Origin: an uncultured Lachnospiraceae bacterium | Lineage (GTDB): Bacteria; Bacillota; Clostridia; Lachnospirales; Lachnospiraceae | Direction: 5' to 3' | Length of the DNA stretch: 33,630 bases | NCBI GenBank assembly: GCA_944384155.1 | Contig: CALWSG010000032.1 | Coordinates: 1-33,630, forward strand | Part shown: piece after piece, positions 16,192 through 24,394 of the stretch | How positions within the stretch are numbered: position 1 is the first letter of the stretch | Layout of the letters: every line of letters begins with the position of its first letter | The notes under the pieces: model-generated | Database searches by the model: none | The model's input: only the letters and a program-made list of their open reading frames with translations | Told to the model about the DNA's origin: nothing | Position numbers and translations under genes: made by a program

Positions 16192-17217
16192 ATGTTTAGA
16201 AATAAGGAATTAATTATATACATATGCCTTATAGCGGCACAGGCAGCGTTTGCTGTACTGTGCTTTGCTTACTATAAGAACTTAAGTATTATATCATATG
16301 TTCTGGTTTCACTGATGGCGTTGGAATCCATTATATTTATAATAAAGCTTTACAGGGAAATAAAAAAGCTGTCACGTTATCTCGTAAAAATACAAAATGT
16401 AAATGACAACAGCAATATGAGTGAGATATACGGCTACCTTACCATGAATAACTACAGGGAGGGTGAGCTTAGCATATTAAAAACAGAAATATACAAGGTG
16501 ACAAGAATGCTCATAGAACAAAAGGAGAAATTAAAGTCAGACAAAGTATTTCTGGCAGATTCCCTTGCAGATATATCTCATCAGCTAAAGACACCGCTTA
16601 CAAGCCTTAGAGTTATGGCAGATTTAATAGAGGAGGAAAACCTGCCGCCACAAAAACGCCATGAATTTGTGACTAATATTCATATCCAGCTAAACAGGAT
16701 AGAATGGCTGGTATCGACACTTCTTAAAATGTCCAAGCTTGATGCCGGGACCATAAAAATGAATATAAGCAGCGTTAATATTAAAAAGCTGATAAATCAG
16801 GGATTTAATCATCTCCTTATACCTATGGAGCTTAAAAACCAGACACTGGAAATATTGTGTGACGATAGTGTTATGTGTCCCTGTGATTTTTACTGGATGG
16901 CAGAGGCTATTGCCAATATAGGCAAAAATTGTATGGAGCACACTGAAAACGGAGGGAAAATAAAGGTTTCTGCGGAGGAGAACAGTATATATTCATCTAT
17001 TGTTATAAGTGACAACGGAGCAGGTATAGACAGAGATGATTTGCCCCATATCTTTGAAAGATTTTATAAGGGAAAAAATTCATCAAAGGACAGTGTGGGA
17101 ATAGGACTTGCTTTGTCAAAACAGATTATAATATTAAATGGAGGAATAATAGAAGCAGAAAGTATTCCAATGAAAGGAACTGCCTTTAAGATAAGGATTT
17201 ATAAAAAGGTGGTGTAA
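16192..17217 (+). CDS. Intramembrane-sensing-type sensor histidine kinase
   Basis: A 341-residue membrane histidine kinase. Two hydrophobic segments (about 7-28 and 33-53) are joined by only a few residues, so there is almost no extracytoplasmic domain. This is the layout of BceS-type kinases, which sense through a partner ABC transporter. The dimerisation/phosphoacceptor motif is ISHQLKTPLTSLR (H130). The N box is in AEAIANIGKNCMEHT, followed by G1 SDNGAGID, F box IFERFYKG and G2 VGIGLALSKQI. It starts 14 bp after the coiled-coil gene and is followed by the ABC transporter genes, supporting a kinase-regulator-transporter module. Confidence 0.93.
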   Translation: MFRNKELIIYICLIAAQAAFAVLCFAYYKNLSIISYVLVSLMALESIIFIIKLYREIKKLSRYLVKIQNVNDNSNMSEIYGYLTMNNYREGELSILKTEIYKVTRMLIEQKEKLKSDKVFLADSLADISHQLKTPLTSLRVMADLIEEENLPPQKRHEFVTNIHIQLNRIEWLVSTLLKMSKLDAGTIKMNISSVNIKKLINQGFNHLLIPMELKNQTLEILCDDSVMCPCDFYWMAEAIANIGKNCMEHTENGGKIKVSAEENSIYSSIVISDNGAGIDRDDLPHIFERFYKGKNSSKDSVGIGLALSKQIIILNGGIIEAESIPMKGTAFKIRIYKKVV

Positions 17218-17237
17218 AATGACTAAATTGTCATTTT
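17216..17237. promoter_or_regulatory. Perfect inverted repeat, candidate response-regulator operator
   Basis: AAAATGAC (17216-17223) and GTCATTTT (17230-17237) are perfect 8-bp arms around a 6-base centre, starting at the kinase stop. The centre lies about 42 bases upstream of the start predicted from the TATAAT at 17257, where an activating regulator would bind. As RNA it could also form a weak hairpin followed by T. Confidence 0.4.
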
Positions 17238-17256
17238 TAAATTCACATTACAGTAA

Positions 17257-17262
17257 TATAAT
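17257..17262 (+). promoter_or_regulatory. Candidate -10 box for the ABC transporter genes
   Basis: A perfect TATAAT. The -35 position 17 bp upstream reads TTTTTA, a poor match, as expected for an activator-dependent promoter. Transcripts would start near 17269, immediately ahead of the hairpin at 17276-17307. Confidence 0.35.
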
Positions 17263-17275
17263 AAGATTAAAATAA

Positions 17276-17307
17276 ATGTATGCTGATAAGGACAGCATAC
17301 ATTTTTT
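17276..17307 (+). terminator. Intrinsic terminator or attenuator before the ABC transporter genes
   Basis: TGTATGCTG (17277-17285) pairs perfectly with CAGCATACA (17293-17301) across a 7-base loop, extendable by one A-T pair (17276-17302). Six T follow (17302-17307). It lies 14 bases before the ATPase ribosome binding site, so it either ends the kinase transcript or attenuates the ABC genes. Confidence 0.7.
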
Positions 17308-17334
17308 AAATATATAAGAAGTGAGGTTTTGGTT

Positions 17335-18039
17335 TTGGAAATATTAAAGGTTGAAAATCTGACAAAAACATACGGAGAGGGTGATGTTTTAGTTAAGGCA
17401 CTTGACAATGTATCTTTTTCAGTTGAAAAGGGAGAGTTTGTTGCAATTATCGGTCCAAGCGGTTCGGGTAAGTCAACACTTCTTCACATTATAGGAGGGG
17501 TGGATAAAGCCACATCAGGAAAGGTATATATAGACGGCACTGATATTTACAGCCTCAATGAAACTAATCTTGCAATTTTCAGACGCAGGCAGATAGGTCT
17601 TATTTATCAGTTTTATAACCTTATTCCTGTCCTTAATGTAGAAGAAAATATAACACTTCCAATGCTGTTAGACGGAAAGACACCTGACAGGGAACACCTT
17701 GACGAGATACTGGACATATTAAAGCTGAAGGAACGGGTATCTCATCTTCCAAATCAGTTATCGGGAGGACAGCAGCAGAGAGTATCAATCGGAAGGGCAA
17801 TTATAAACAATCCTGCCATAGTATTGGCAGATGAGCCTACGGGTAATCTTGATTCAAAAAACAGTGAAGAAATAATGGAGCTTTTAAAGGACTCAAACAG
17901 ACGGAACAATCAGACGCTTATTGTGATTACCCATGATGAAAAAATAGCACTTCAGGCAGACAGAGTTATATCCTTATCAGACGGAAAAATAGCCAGCGAC
18001 GAAGTTATACGAAGCAAAGCGGGCAGGGAGGTGCTGTAG
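17335..18039 (+). CDS. ABC transporter ATP-binding protein (MacB/LolD-like, FtsX-partner type)
   Basis: The 234-residue ATPase energises the permease encoded directly after it. It has Walker A GPSGSGKST, the Q-loop region YQFYNLIPVLNVEENI, signature LSGGQQQR, Walker B VLADEPTGNLDS, and the switch histidine in VITHDE. The NLIPVLNVEENI motif is typical of the MacB/LolD/BceA group, which partners FtsX-domain permeases. Two in-frame TTG codons, 17329 and 17335, are possible. I prefer 17335, 8 bases after GTGAGG. No ATG fits. The gene lies 34 bp after the terminator-like hairpin and is separated from the permease start by no bases. Confidence 0.94.
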   Translation: MEILKVENLTKTYGEGDVLVKALDNVSFSVEKGEFVAIIGPSGSGKSTLLHIIGGVDKATSGKVYIDGTDIYSLNETNLAIFRRRQIGLIYQFYNLIPVLNVEENITLPMLLDGKTPDREHLDEILDILKLKERVSHLPNQLSGGQQQRVSIGRAIINNPAIVLADEPTGNLDSKNSEEIMELLKDSNRRNNQTLIVITHDEKIALQADRVISLSDGKIASDEVIRSKAGREVL

Positions 18040-20676
18040 GTGAATATAATAGGAAAGCTTACCTTAAGGCATATGATGCTTAATAAAAAGCGGACTATGG
18101 TTACTGTTATAGGCGTTATAATATCGGTTGCAATGATTATGGCAGTTGCCACAATAGCATATTCCTTTACGTCATATTTAGGCGAGGGAGCAATGGAAAA
18201 GACAGGGGAGTTTCATGTGGTTTTCGAAAAGGTGCCATATGAAAACAGGGATATTGTCTTGGAGGGAAATAATATAGACAAATCCTTTTACGGGAAATTT
18301 ATAGGTGATTATAACATAAAAGACATTATAGGTTATGAAAAAAATGAACGTGAAGAAACTGCAGTTGTAAGAGTCATTGGTCTTGAGGGAGGCTGCTTTG
18401 AAAAAATATATTTTGGAGATATAGACGGCGATTACCCTGCAAATGAAAATGAAATCATGGTATCAGCCTGGTACAGTGACAGCCTGAATATCACAGAGCC
18501 GGGGCAAAAGATTACCATGGGGGCAACTGAATATACTGTGTCGGGAATATACGAAGCCATAGATTTTGAGACAAAAAGCATAGATATAAAAAATCAATAT
18601 ACTTATGCCGCATTTACCTATTGCAGCAGGAATACCATAAAAGACGGTGATTATATAAACATATATTCAAAAATATATGACCTTGGCAATGATATTTATG
18701 ATGACATAGAAGAAATAGGAGAAAAATCAGGCTGCGAGGGATGGTATGACAATAAGGATGTTTTGTATTACTATGGAATTGGCGAGGGCAATTTCGGAGT
18801 AGTAATGAATAATATAAAATACATTCTTATAGCCGTGATTATGGTAGGAGCAATAGCACTTATTGCAAACGGATTTTCCATATCACTGTCAGAGAGAAGC
18901 AGATACCTTGGTATGCTTGCCAGCGTTGGAGCCACAAAGACACAAAAGTGCTACAGTGTATTTTTTGAGGGATTCATTATAGGTATAATAAGTATACCTC
19001 TGGGGATATTAAGCGGGTATATAGGTACGGTTATAACATTTAAGATCATTGAAGATAAAATATATTCCATTGTTGGTGCTGATTATGCAGCCCCAATAAG
19101 TGTCGACGTAAAACCGTGGGTAATTATTATCACTGTTATCTTTTCAGTGCTTACAATATTTTTATCCGCATATTTTCCGGCAAGAAGAGCATCAAAAATA
19201 ACGCCTATTGACGCCATAAGGCAGACTAAAGACATTAAAATAACAGGTAAGCAGGTAAAAACAAGAAAAATCACAGGTAAAATTTTCGGCTTTGAGGGAG
19301 AGCTGGCACTTAAAAATTTAAAGAGAAATAAAAAGAAATATGCAATAACTGTATTTTCACTAGCTGTAAGCATTGTGTTATTCCTAACGGTATATACATT
19401 TGTTTACTATTTGACAAATTCTGCCGAAATGATATACGATAACGTAAACTATGATATGTATGTGGACATATATGACAATGAGGATGGTACAAAATTTTAT
19501 AATAAAATAAAGAAAAGTGAAAACACAGAAACAGTATCATACCAAAAGTACATTTGTCAGATAAGCATACTCCTTGACAGTAATGACTCTAAGAAATACG
19601 GTGACAGCTCATTTGAGTCTTATTACAGGGATTTTATGAATGACGGCTCAGAACTTGAAAATTTTGAAGTACAGTTCTACAATTATGACAGTGATTATAT
19701 TGCAGAATTTTTGAAGGAGCAGGGAATAAGCTATGAGGAATTTCAGGCGGATAAAAATAATGCAATAATATTAAACAGCTCAACTGAAAGAATATATGAT
19801 GAGACTGGAACGCCCAAAATATATGCATATAAATACTTAAACTGCAGCGAAGGCGACAAGCTTACATTATTAATAAATCACAAAGATGAAAAATATTATG
19901 AAGACTATTATGATGAAAGCTATCAGCCGGATTTTGGAACTGAATATAAAGATGAAATAACCCTTAATGTATTTGGTCTCTCAGACAGCACACCTATAGG
20001 AAATATGTATCATTATTCTTATTACGGAGCTGCAAACTGTATACCTGTTATTGTTACAGATGAATTGTTTAATGAAATAGTACAAAACGCAGTAAATATG
20101 TCAGAAGATGATAATACAGTAAGCTATTTCGTCAATGAGGCAATATATTTTGAGGGTGGAAATCAGGAGAAGCTGTATAATGAGATAACGGAAATTAATG
20201 AGGAGATGGGGGGAAATTTTTGGTATTACAGCGTATATCAGCAAAAAAAGGAAGACAGCGATATGCTGTTTTTAATACAGGTATTTACTTATGGATTTAT
20301 AGTTCTTATGACACTTGTATGTGCGGCAAATATATTTAATACCATATCAACAAGTATTGCCCTTAGAAAAAGGGAATTTGCCACACTTCGTTCTGTTGGA
20401 ATGACAAAAAAATCATTTAATAAAATGATTTTTTATGAAAGCGGCTTTTATGGAATTAAAGCATTACTATATGGAATTCCTGCCAGCAGTCTTATAATAT
20501 GGTTTATATACTATAATATATCAAGCCAGTTTGATTCAGGATTTTCCCTTCCATGGGTAGGCATAATAATTGCAGTTATGTCTGTATTTATAGTTATAGG
20601 CTCATCTATGATGTACAGCTCATCAAAAATTAAAAAGGAAAATATTATAGACGGTCTTAAGGAGGAAAATATATAA
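18040..20676 (+). CDS. ABC transporter permease with two FtsX domains
   Basis: An 878-residue permease. TM1 (about 20-42) is followed by an extracytoplasmic domain (45-260), three spans (about 262-285, 308-335, 353-377) with the FtsX coupling sequences SRYLGMLASVGATKTQ and ARRASKITPIDAIR, then a fifth span (about 430-455), a second outer domain (456-765), and three spans (to about 865) with REFATLRSVGMTKKSF. It therefore holds two FtsX-like units of four spans each, consistent with a type VII mechanotransmitting or exporter system and not with the 10-span BceB. The second outer domain is rich in Asp, Glu and Tyr (YYEDYYDESY). It starts with GTG right after the ATPase stop, behind GGGAGG (18026-18031), and ends 30 bp before a long hairpin. 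Confidence 0.9.
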   Translation: MNIIGKLTLRHMMLNKKRTMVTVIGVIISVAMIMAVATIAYSFTSYLGEGAMEKTGEFHVVFEKVPYENRDIVLEGNNIDKSFYGKFIGDYNIKDIIGYEKNEREETAVVRVIGLEGGCFEKIYFGDIDGDYPANENEIMVSAWYSDSLNITEPGQKITMGATEYTVSGIYEAIDFETKSIDIKNQYTYAAFTYCSRNTIKDGDYINIYSKIYDLGNDIYDDIEEIGEKSGCEGWYDNKDVLYYYGIGEGNFGVVMNNIKYILIAVIMVGAIALIANGFSISLSERSRYLGMLASVGATKTQKCYSVFFEGFIIGIISIPLGILSGYIGTVITFKIIEDKIYSIVGADYAAPISVDVKPWVIIITVIFSVLTIFLSAYFPARRASKITPIDAIRQTKDIKITGKQVKTRKITGKIFGFEGELALKNLKRNKKKYAITVFSLAVSIVLFLTVYTFVYYLTNSAEMIYDNVNYDMYVDIYDNEDGTKFYNKIKKSENTETVSYQKYICQISILLDSNDSKKYGDSSFESYYRDFMNDGSELENFEVQFYNYDSDYIAEFLKEQGISYEEFQADKNNAIILNSSTERIYDETGTPKIYAYKYLNCSEGDKLTLLINHKDEKYYEDYYDESYQPDFGTEYKDEITLNVFGLSDSTPIGNMYHYSYYGAANCIPVIVTDELFNEIVQNAVNMSEDDNTVSYFVNEAIYFEGGNQEKLYNEITEINEEMGGNFWYYSVYQQKKEDSDMLFLIQVFTYGFIVLMTLVCAANIFNTISTSIALRKREFATLRSVGMTKKSFNKMIFYESGFYGIKALLYGIPASSLIIWFIYYNISSQFDSGFSLPWVGIIIAVMSVFIVIGSSMMYSSSKIKKENIIDGLKEENI

Positions 20677-20706
20677 CATTCAGTAATAAAATCCCATCAA
20701 CAGGAG

Positions 20707-20745
20707 AAAATAACCATTATGGCACACTGCCATAATGGTTATTTT
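20707..20745 (+). terminator. Long perfect hairpin between the permease and the GerA-like gene
   Basis: An 18-bp perfect stem (20707-20724 with 20728-20745) closes on a CAC triloop and ends in TTTT then ATAAA. It looks like a terminator for the ABC genes, active on either strand. Only five bases separate it from the next ribosome binding site (AGGGG, 20751-20755). Confidence 0.65.
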
Positions 20746-20762
20746 ATAAAAGGGGAAACAAA

Positions 20763-22163
20763 ATGAATGTTATAAAAAACAGCATAGGTGAAACAGTAGA
20801 CAGTATAAACAGGGAGCTTCGTGTAGAGGAAAGCTTTGACCTTATTTACAGAACAGTATCAATAGGTGAGAAAAAGGGATGCCTTTACTTTATAGACGGT
20901 TTTGTAAAAGACGAAATAATGCAGAAGCTTCAGGATTACTTTGCTACAATAACAAAGGAGCAAATGCCTTCTAATGAACATGATTTTTTAAAAACTTTGC
21001 CGTATGTTGAAGTTGACATGACAGATGATATGGAAACCTTTAAGACAAATGTTTTGTCAGGGGTAACGGCACTTGTAATAGAAGGCTATAAAAGAGCAAT
21101 ACTTATAGACTGCAGAACATATCCCGCCAGAAATGTTGATGAGCCTGATAAGGATAAGGTACTTAGAGGTTCAAGAGACGGATTTGTGGAAACTATAGTT
21201 ATGAACGCTGCACTGATAAGGCGGAGAATAAGAAATGAAAATCTTACCATTAAAATGTTTAATGCCGGAAGCATATCAAAGACAGATATTGCAGTATGTT
21301 ATATGAATGACAGGGTGGACAGAAAAAGGCTTAAGACAGTTACTGACAAGATAAATCAGATTAACGTAGAAGCACTTACAATGAATCAGGAAAGCCTTGC
21401 AGAATGTCTTTATAAGCGAAAGTGGATTAATCCCTTTCCCAAATTTAAGTATTCTGAAAGACCTGATACAACAGCCTCAGCAATATTAGATGGAAATATA
21501 GTTATTCTGGTTGATAATTCACCGGCGTCAATGATAATTCCCACCACCTTTTTCGATGTTATAGAGGAGGCAGACGATTACTATTTTCCTCCTATTACAG
21601 CCACATACTTAAGGCTGTCAAGGCTTATAATCACACTTGCCTCCCTTCTTGTAACTCCAATGTATCTTTTTCTTATGCAGAATGAGCATTTAATTCCTCA
21701 GTGGCTTGATTTTATCAAGATAACAGACGATATTAACGTCCCTATATTTTTACAGCTTTTAATACTGGAGATAGCCATAGACGGACTAAAGCTTGCGGCA
21801 GTAAATACTCCAAATATGCTTAATACCCCTCTTAGCATTATAGCAGGTATTATTCTTGGTGAATCCGCAGTAAAATCAGGCTGGTTCAATGACTCAACCA
21901 TGCTTTATATGGCATTTGTGGCATTTGGAAACTTTACCCATGGAAGCTTTGAGCTTGGGTATGCATGGAAGCTTTTTAGAATTATGCTTTTAGTGCTTAT
22001 TTATTTGTTTAACGGAACAGGCTTTATAGCAGGACTTATTATAATAGTAATATGCCTGTTCTCAAATAAAACGGTCACGGGGGACAGCTATATGTATCCG
22101 ATAATACCATTTGACGGTAGAAGGCTTGTTGAAATTTTATTCAGGAAAAAGAAAAGCTCATAG
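20763..22163 (+). CDS. GerA/SpoVAF-family spore germination protein
   Basis: The 466-residue product belongs to the GerA A-subunit superfamily, whose members sit in the spore inner membrane and act in nutrient sensing or ion/dipicolinate release. A soluble N-terminal half (to about 270) holds GYKRAILIDCRTYPARNVDEPDKDKVLRGSRDGFVET and ALIRRRIRN. A membrane half (about 280-440) has ILVDNSPASMIIPTTFFD, then several hydrophobic segments. Length and sequence are closer to SpoVAF than to long GerAA proteins (inference). No B (permease) or C (lipoprotein) partner gene is adjacent. AGGGG lies 7 bases before the ATG. I see no clear sigma-G promoter between the hairpin and the start. Confidence 0.9.
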   Translation: MNVIKNSIGETVDSINRELRVEESFDLIYRTVSIGEKKGCLYFIDGFVKDEIMQKLQDYFATITKEQMPSNEHDFLKTLPYVEVDMTDDMETFKTNVLSGVTALVIEGYKRAILIDCRTYPARNVDEPDKDKVLRGSRDGFVETIVMNAALIRRRIRNENLTIKMFNAGSISKTDIAVCYMNDRVDRKRLKTVTDKINQINVEALTMNQESLAECLYKRKWINPFPKFKYSERPDTTASAILDGNIVILVDNSPASMIIPTTFFDVIEEADDYYFPPITATYLRLSRLIITLASLLVTPMYLFLMQNEHLIPQWLDFIKITDDINVPIFLQLLILEIAIDGLKLAAVNTPNMLNTPLSIIAGIILGESAVKSGWFNDSTMLYMAFVAFGNFTHGSFELGYAWKLFRIMLLVLIYLFNGTGFIAGLIIIVICLFSNKTVTGDSYMYPIIPFDGRRLVEILFRKKKSS

Positions 22164-22180
22164 AAGGAAAAGTTCAAAAG

Positions 22181-22225
22181 AAAGAAAAAGACCGGAGCTC
22201 AAGGGTCTTTCCGGTCTTTTTCTTT
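22181..22225. terminator. Bidirectional terminator, GerA-like gene / purine permease
   Basis: A perfect 16-bp stem (22181-22196 with 22210-22225), with an ACCGGA/TCCGGT core, a 13-base loop, and T-rich 3' arms on both strands. It lies between convergent stops, 17 bases after the GerA-like gene and 3 bases after the end of the permease gene. Confidence 0.85.
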
Positions 22226-22228
22226 AAA

Positions 22229-23581
22229 CTAAAGAAATATATATTTACATATAAACAGTATGGTTAATATATACATAAGAATTCCTATTTTCTTTTTCTT
22301 TGCATTTCCTGTAAGAAGATTAACTAAAGTATATGATATAATTCCTATGGTTATACCCTCTGATATACTGTATGCAAGAGGCATTGCTATAATTGTAAGA
22401 AATGCCGGAATACCTTCTGCTGCATCTTCAAAATTAATTTTTGTAATAGAGCTAATCATATAAAAGCCTACTATTATTAATGCAGGTGCAATGGCAAAGG
22501 AAGGGATTGCCATAAATAACGGAGATATAAATATTGAAAGCAAAAACAGAAGACCTGTAACTGCTGCTGTAAGTCCCGTTCTTCCGCCCTCACTTACACC
22601 TGATGCACTTTCAACATAAGTAGTAGTAGTTGATGTTCCTAAAACAGCACCTGCACATGTAGCTACGGCATCGGCTAAAAGAGCGCCTTTTATTCTTGGA
22701 AGCTTGCCGTCCTCATCAAGCATTCCTGCCTTTGATGATACTCCGATTAATGTCCCGAGAGTATCAAAAAGGTCAACAAATAAAAATGAAAATATAATAA
22801 CTATAAAATTAAATATGCTTGTTGCATCAAAATCAACATTAAAGCAGGCTGCAAAGGTTTTATCTATAGCAGAAATATCAAAGCTGAAAAATTCCGTTGG
22901 AATAACGGATACCTCCGGTTTAAATATGCCTGTAAGCTCAAGTATCATACCTAATATCCATGTTATTATAATACCAAAAAGAATACTGCCTTTAATTTTT
23001 TTGACCAGCAGTATTGCTGTTATAATTACTCCGGCAACAGATAATACAGCCGCTATTCCCGAAGAGTAAAAGTCTTTGCTGAAGTCAATATAAGTTACAA
23101 GTGTGGATTCCGAAGGAATTACAAGACCGGCGTCCTGCAATCCTATAAATGCAATAAAAAGACCTATGCCACCGCTTACTGCAAGCTTTAAGGTGGCAGG
23201 TATAACATTAAACAGACTTTCTCTTACATTTGTCAGTGAAAGTACAATAAATATAATTCCCTCTACAAATACGGCAAATAACGCTGTCTGCCACGGCACA
23301 CCCATTGAACCGCACACTGTAAATGCAAAATAAGCATTTAGCCCCATTCCGGGAGCCAGTGCAAAGGGATAATTTGCGAAAAATGCCATACATAAAGTTC
23401 CTAAAAATGCAGCGAAGGATGTCGCCATAAGCACTGCAGTTTTGTCCATACCGGAAGCACTTAAAATATCAGGATTAACGGCAAGAATATATGCCATAGT
23501 CATAAATGTTGTCAATCCTGCAAGAACTTCTGTTTTTATATTTGTGTTGTTTTCTCTTAATTTAAAAAGTTTTTCAAGCAT
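22229..23581 (-). CDS. NCS2-family purine permease, AzgA/PbuG-like
   Basis: A 450-residue membrane transporter for adenine, guanine or hypoxanthine, probably H+-coupled. It begins LFKLRENNTNIKTEVLAGLTTFMTMAYILAVNPDIL, the hallmark of the AzgA branch of NCS2. It also has YPFALAPGMGLNAYFAF, SGGIGLFIAFIGLQDAG, the helix with DLFDTLGTLIGVSSKAGM, and a GTSTTTTYVESASGVSEGGRTGLTA motif that contributes to the substrate site in the family. Length is typical. On the minus strand AGGAGG (23596-23591) is 9 bases before the ATG. It is divergent from ruvA across a 188-bp region with overlapping candidate promoters. I found no purine riboswitch in the leader. Confidence 0.93.
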   Translation of the reverse strand: MLEKLFKLRENNTNIKTEVLAGLTTFMTMAYILAVNPDILSASGMDKTAVLMATSFAAFLGTLCMAFFANYPFALAPGMGLNAYFAFTVCGSMGVPWQTALFAVFVEGIIFIVLSLTNVRESLFNVIPATLKLAVSGGIGLFIAFIGLQDAGLVIPSESTLVTYIDFSKDFYSSGIAAVLSVAGVIITAILLVKKIKGSILFGIIITWILGMILELTGIFKPEVSVIPTEFFSFDISAIDKTFAACFNVDFDATSIFNFIVIIFSFLFVDLFDTLGTLIGVSSKAGMLDEDGKLPRIKGALLADAVATCAGAVLGTSTTTTYVESASGVSEGGRTGLTAAVTGLLFLLSIFISPLFMAIPSFAIAPALIIVGFYMISSITKINFEDAAEGIPAFLTIIAMPLAYSISEGITIGIISYTLVNLLTGNAKKKKIGILMYILTILFICKYIFL

Positions 23582-23648
23582 TTTATCTCTCCTCCTGTGG
23601 ATTATTATGCCGTAAATTATTAAACTTTATAAAAATATATCATCTTTT

Positions 23649-23678
23649 TTATAATTAGTAAACAAAAATTTCACACAA
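23649..23678 (-). promoter_or_regulatory. Candidate promoter for the purine permease gene
   Basis: On the minus strand TTGTGT (23678-23673) is followed after 18 bp by TTATAA (23654-23649). A TATAAA one base later would need a 19-bp spacer. The -35 lies in one arm of the palindrome at 23673-23688. Confidence 0.3.
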
Positions 23679-23688
23679 GAACTTGTGT
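23673..23688. promoter_or_regulatory. Palindrome covering both divergent -35 boxes
   Basis: ACACAAG (23673-23679) and CTTGTGT (23682-23688) are perfect inverted arms around AA. Each strand reads TTGTGT, so the palindrome supplies a -35-like hexamer in both directions. It may be a repressor site or only a by-product of symmetric promoters. Confidence 0.45.
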
Positions 23689-23711
23689 TTGGCTAAGGAT
23701 TATGATATACT
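23683..23711 (+). promoter_or_regulatory. Sigma-A-type promoter for ruvAB
   Basis: TTGTGT (23683-23688) and TATACT (23706-23711) are spaced by 17 bp. The predicted start, near 23718, gives a leader of about 52 bases ending in GGAG (23760-23763) before ruvA. Confidence 0.55.
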
Positions 23712-23769
23712 AACCCTGATATTGTAATCAGAACAAAAACAGAATTGTAAAAATAAAATGGAGATTATT

Positions 23770-24375
23770 ATGTATGGATATATTAAGGGAATAATAGAGG
23801 ATATTGATGGAGAAAGAGTAATCATAGAAAATAACGGAATAGGATATAATGTGTTTGTTTCCTCAAGGGTCATGGCAAGCATAGGCTATACGGGAAGAGA
23901 GATTAAGCTTTATACATACTTGAGTGTAAAGGAAGATTCAATGACCTTATTTGGCTTTCTCTCAAAGGATGAGCTTTCCCTTTTTAAAATGCTTATAACG
24001 GTAAGCGGCATAGGACCAAAGGGTGCCATGGGAATATTGGGAGCACTTAATCCTGAAGATTTAAGATTTGCAATAATGTCAGGAGACGTAAAAGCCATAT
24101 CACAAAGTCCCGGCATAGGAGCTAAAACTGCACAGAAGGTAATACTTGAGCTTAAGGATAAGATTAAGCCCGATGACTTTATTCAAATTCAAAGCCAACA
24201 CAGCGAGGGTGTGACACAGATTTCAAACAATGATATTATTGCAGAGGCAGCAATGGCACTTACGTCACTTGGCTATGGACAGACAGAAGCACTGAGGGCA
24301 ATTAAGCTGTGTGACACAGACAGTATAGGAACTGTTGAGGAGCTTATAAAGGCTGCACTAAAAAAAATGATTTAA
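23770..24375 (+). CDS. ruvA: Holliday junction branch migration protein RuvA
   Basis: RuvA binds four-way DNA junctions as a tetramer and loads the RuvB motor. The 201-residue protein begins [26 protein letters not shown] (OB-fold domain I), has two helix-hairpin-helix segments in domain II ([16 protein letters not shown] and [19 protein letters not shown]), and a C-terminal domain III ([19 protein letters not shown]) that contacts RuvB. Length is standard. I start at ATG 23770, 6 bases after GGAG. The ATG at 23758 overlaps the ribosome binding site and adds four residues. ruvB follows after 19 bp. Confidence 0.97.
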   Translation: MYGYIKGIIEDIDGERVIIENNGIGYNVFVSSRVMASIGYTGREIKLYTYLSVKEDSMTLFGFLSKDELSLFKMLITVSGIGPKGAMGILGALNPEDLRFAIMSGDVKAISQSPGIGAKTAQKVILELKDKIKPDDFIQIQSQHSEGVTQISNNDIIAEAAMALTSLGYGQTEALRAIKLCDTDSIGTVEELIKAALKKMI

Positions 24376-24394
24376 ATTCATAGTTGGAGGTTGT

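Noticed and set aside
17335..20676. Bacitracin-type BceAB transporter
   Set aside because: The permease has two FtsX units with two large outer domains and about eight spans, not the BceB layout. Only the kinase is Bce-like.
23582..23769. Purine riboswitch upstream of the purine permease
   Set aside because: I looked on the minus strand for the conserved junction and loop sequences and did not find them. Only a short leader and a palindrome are present.
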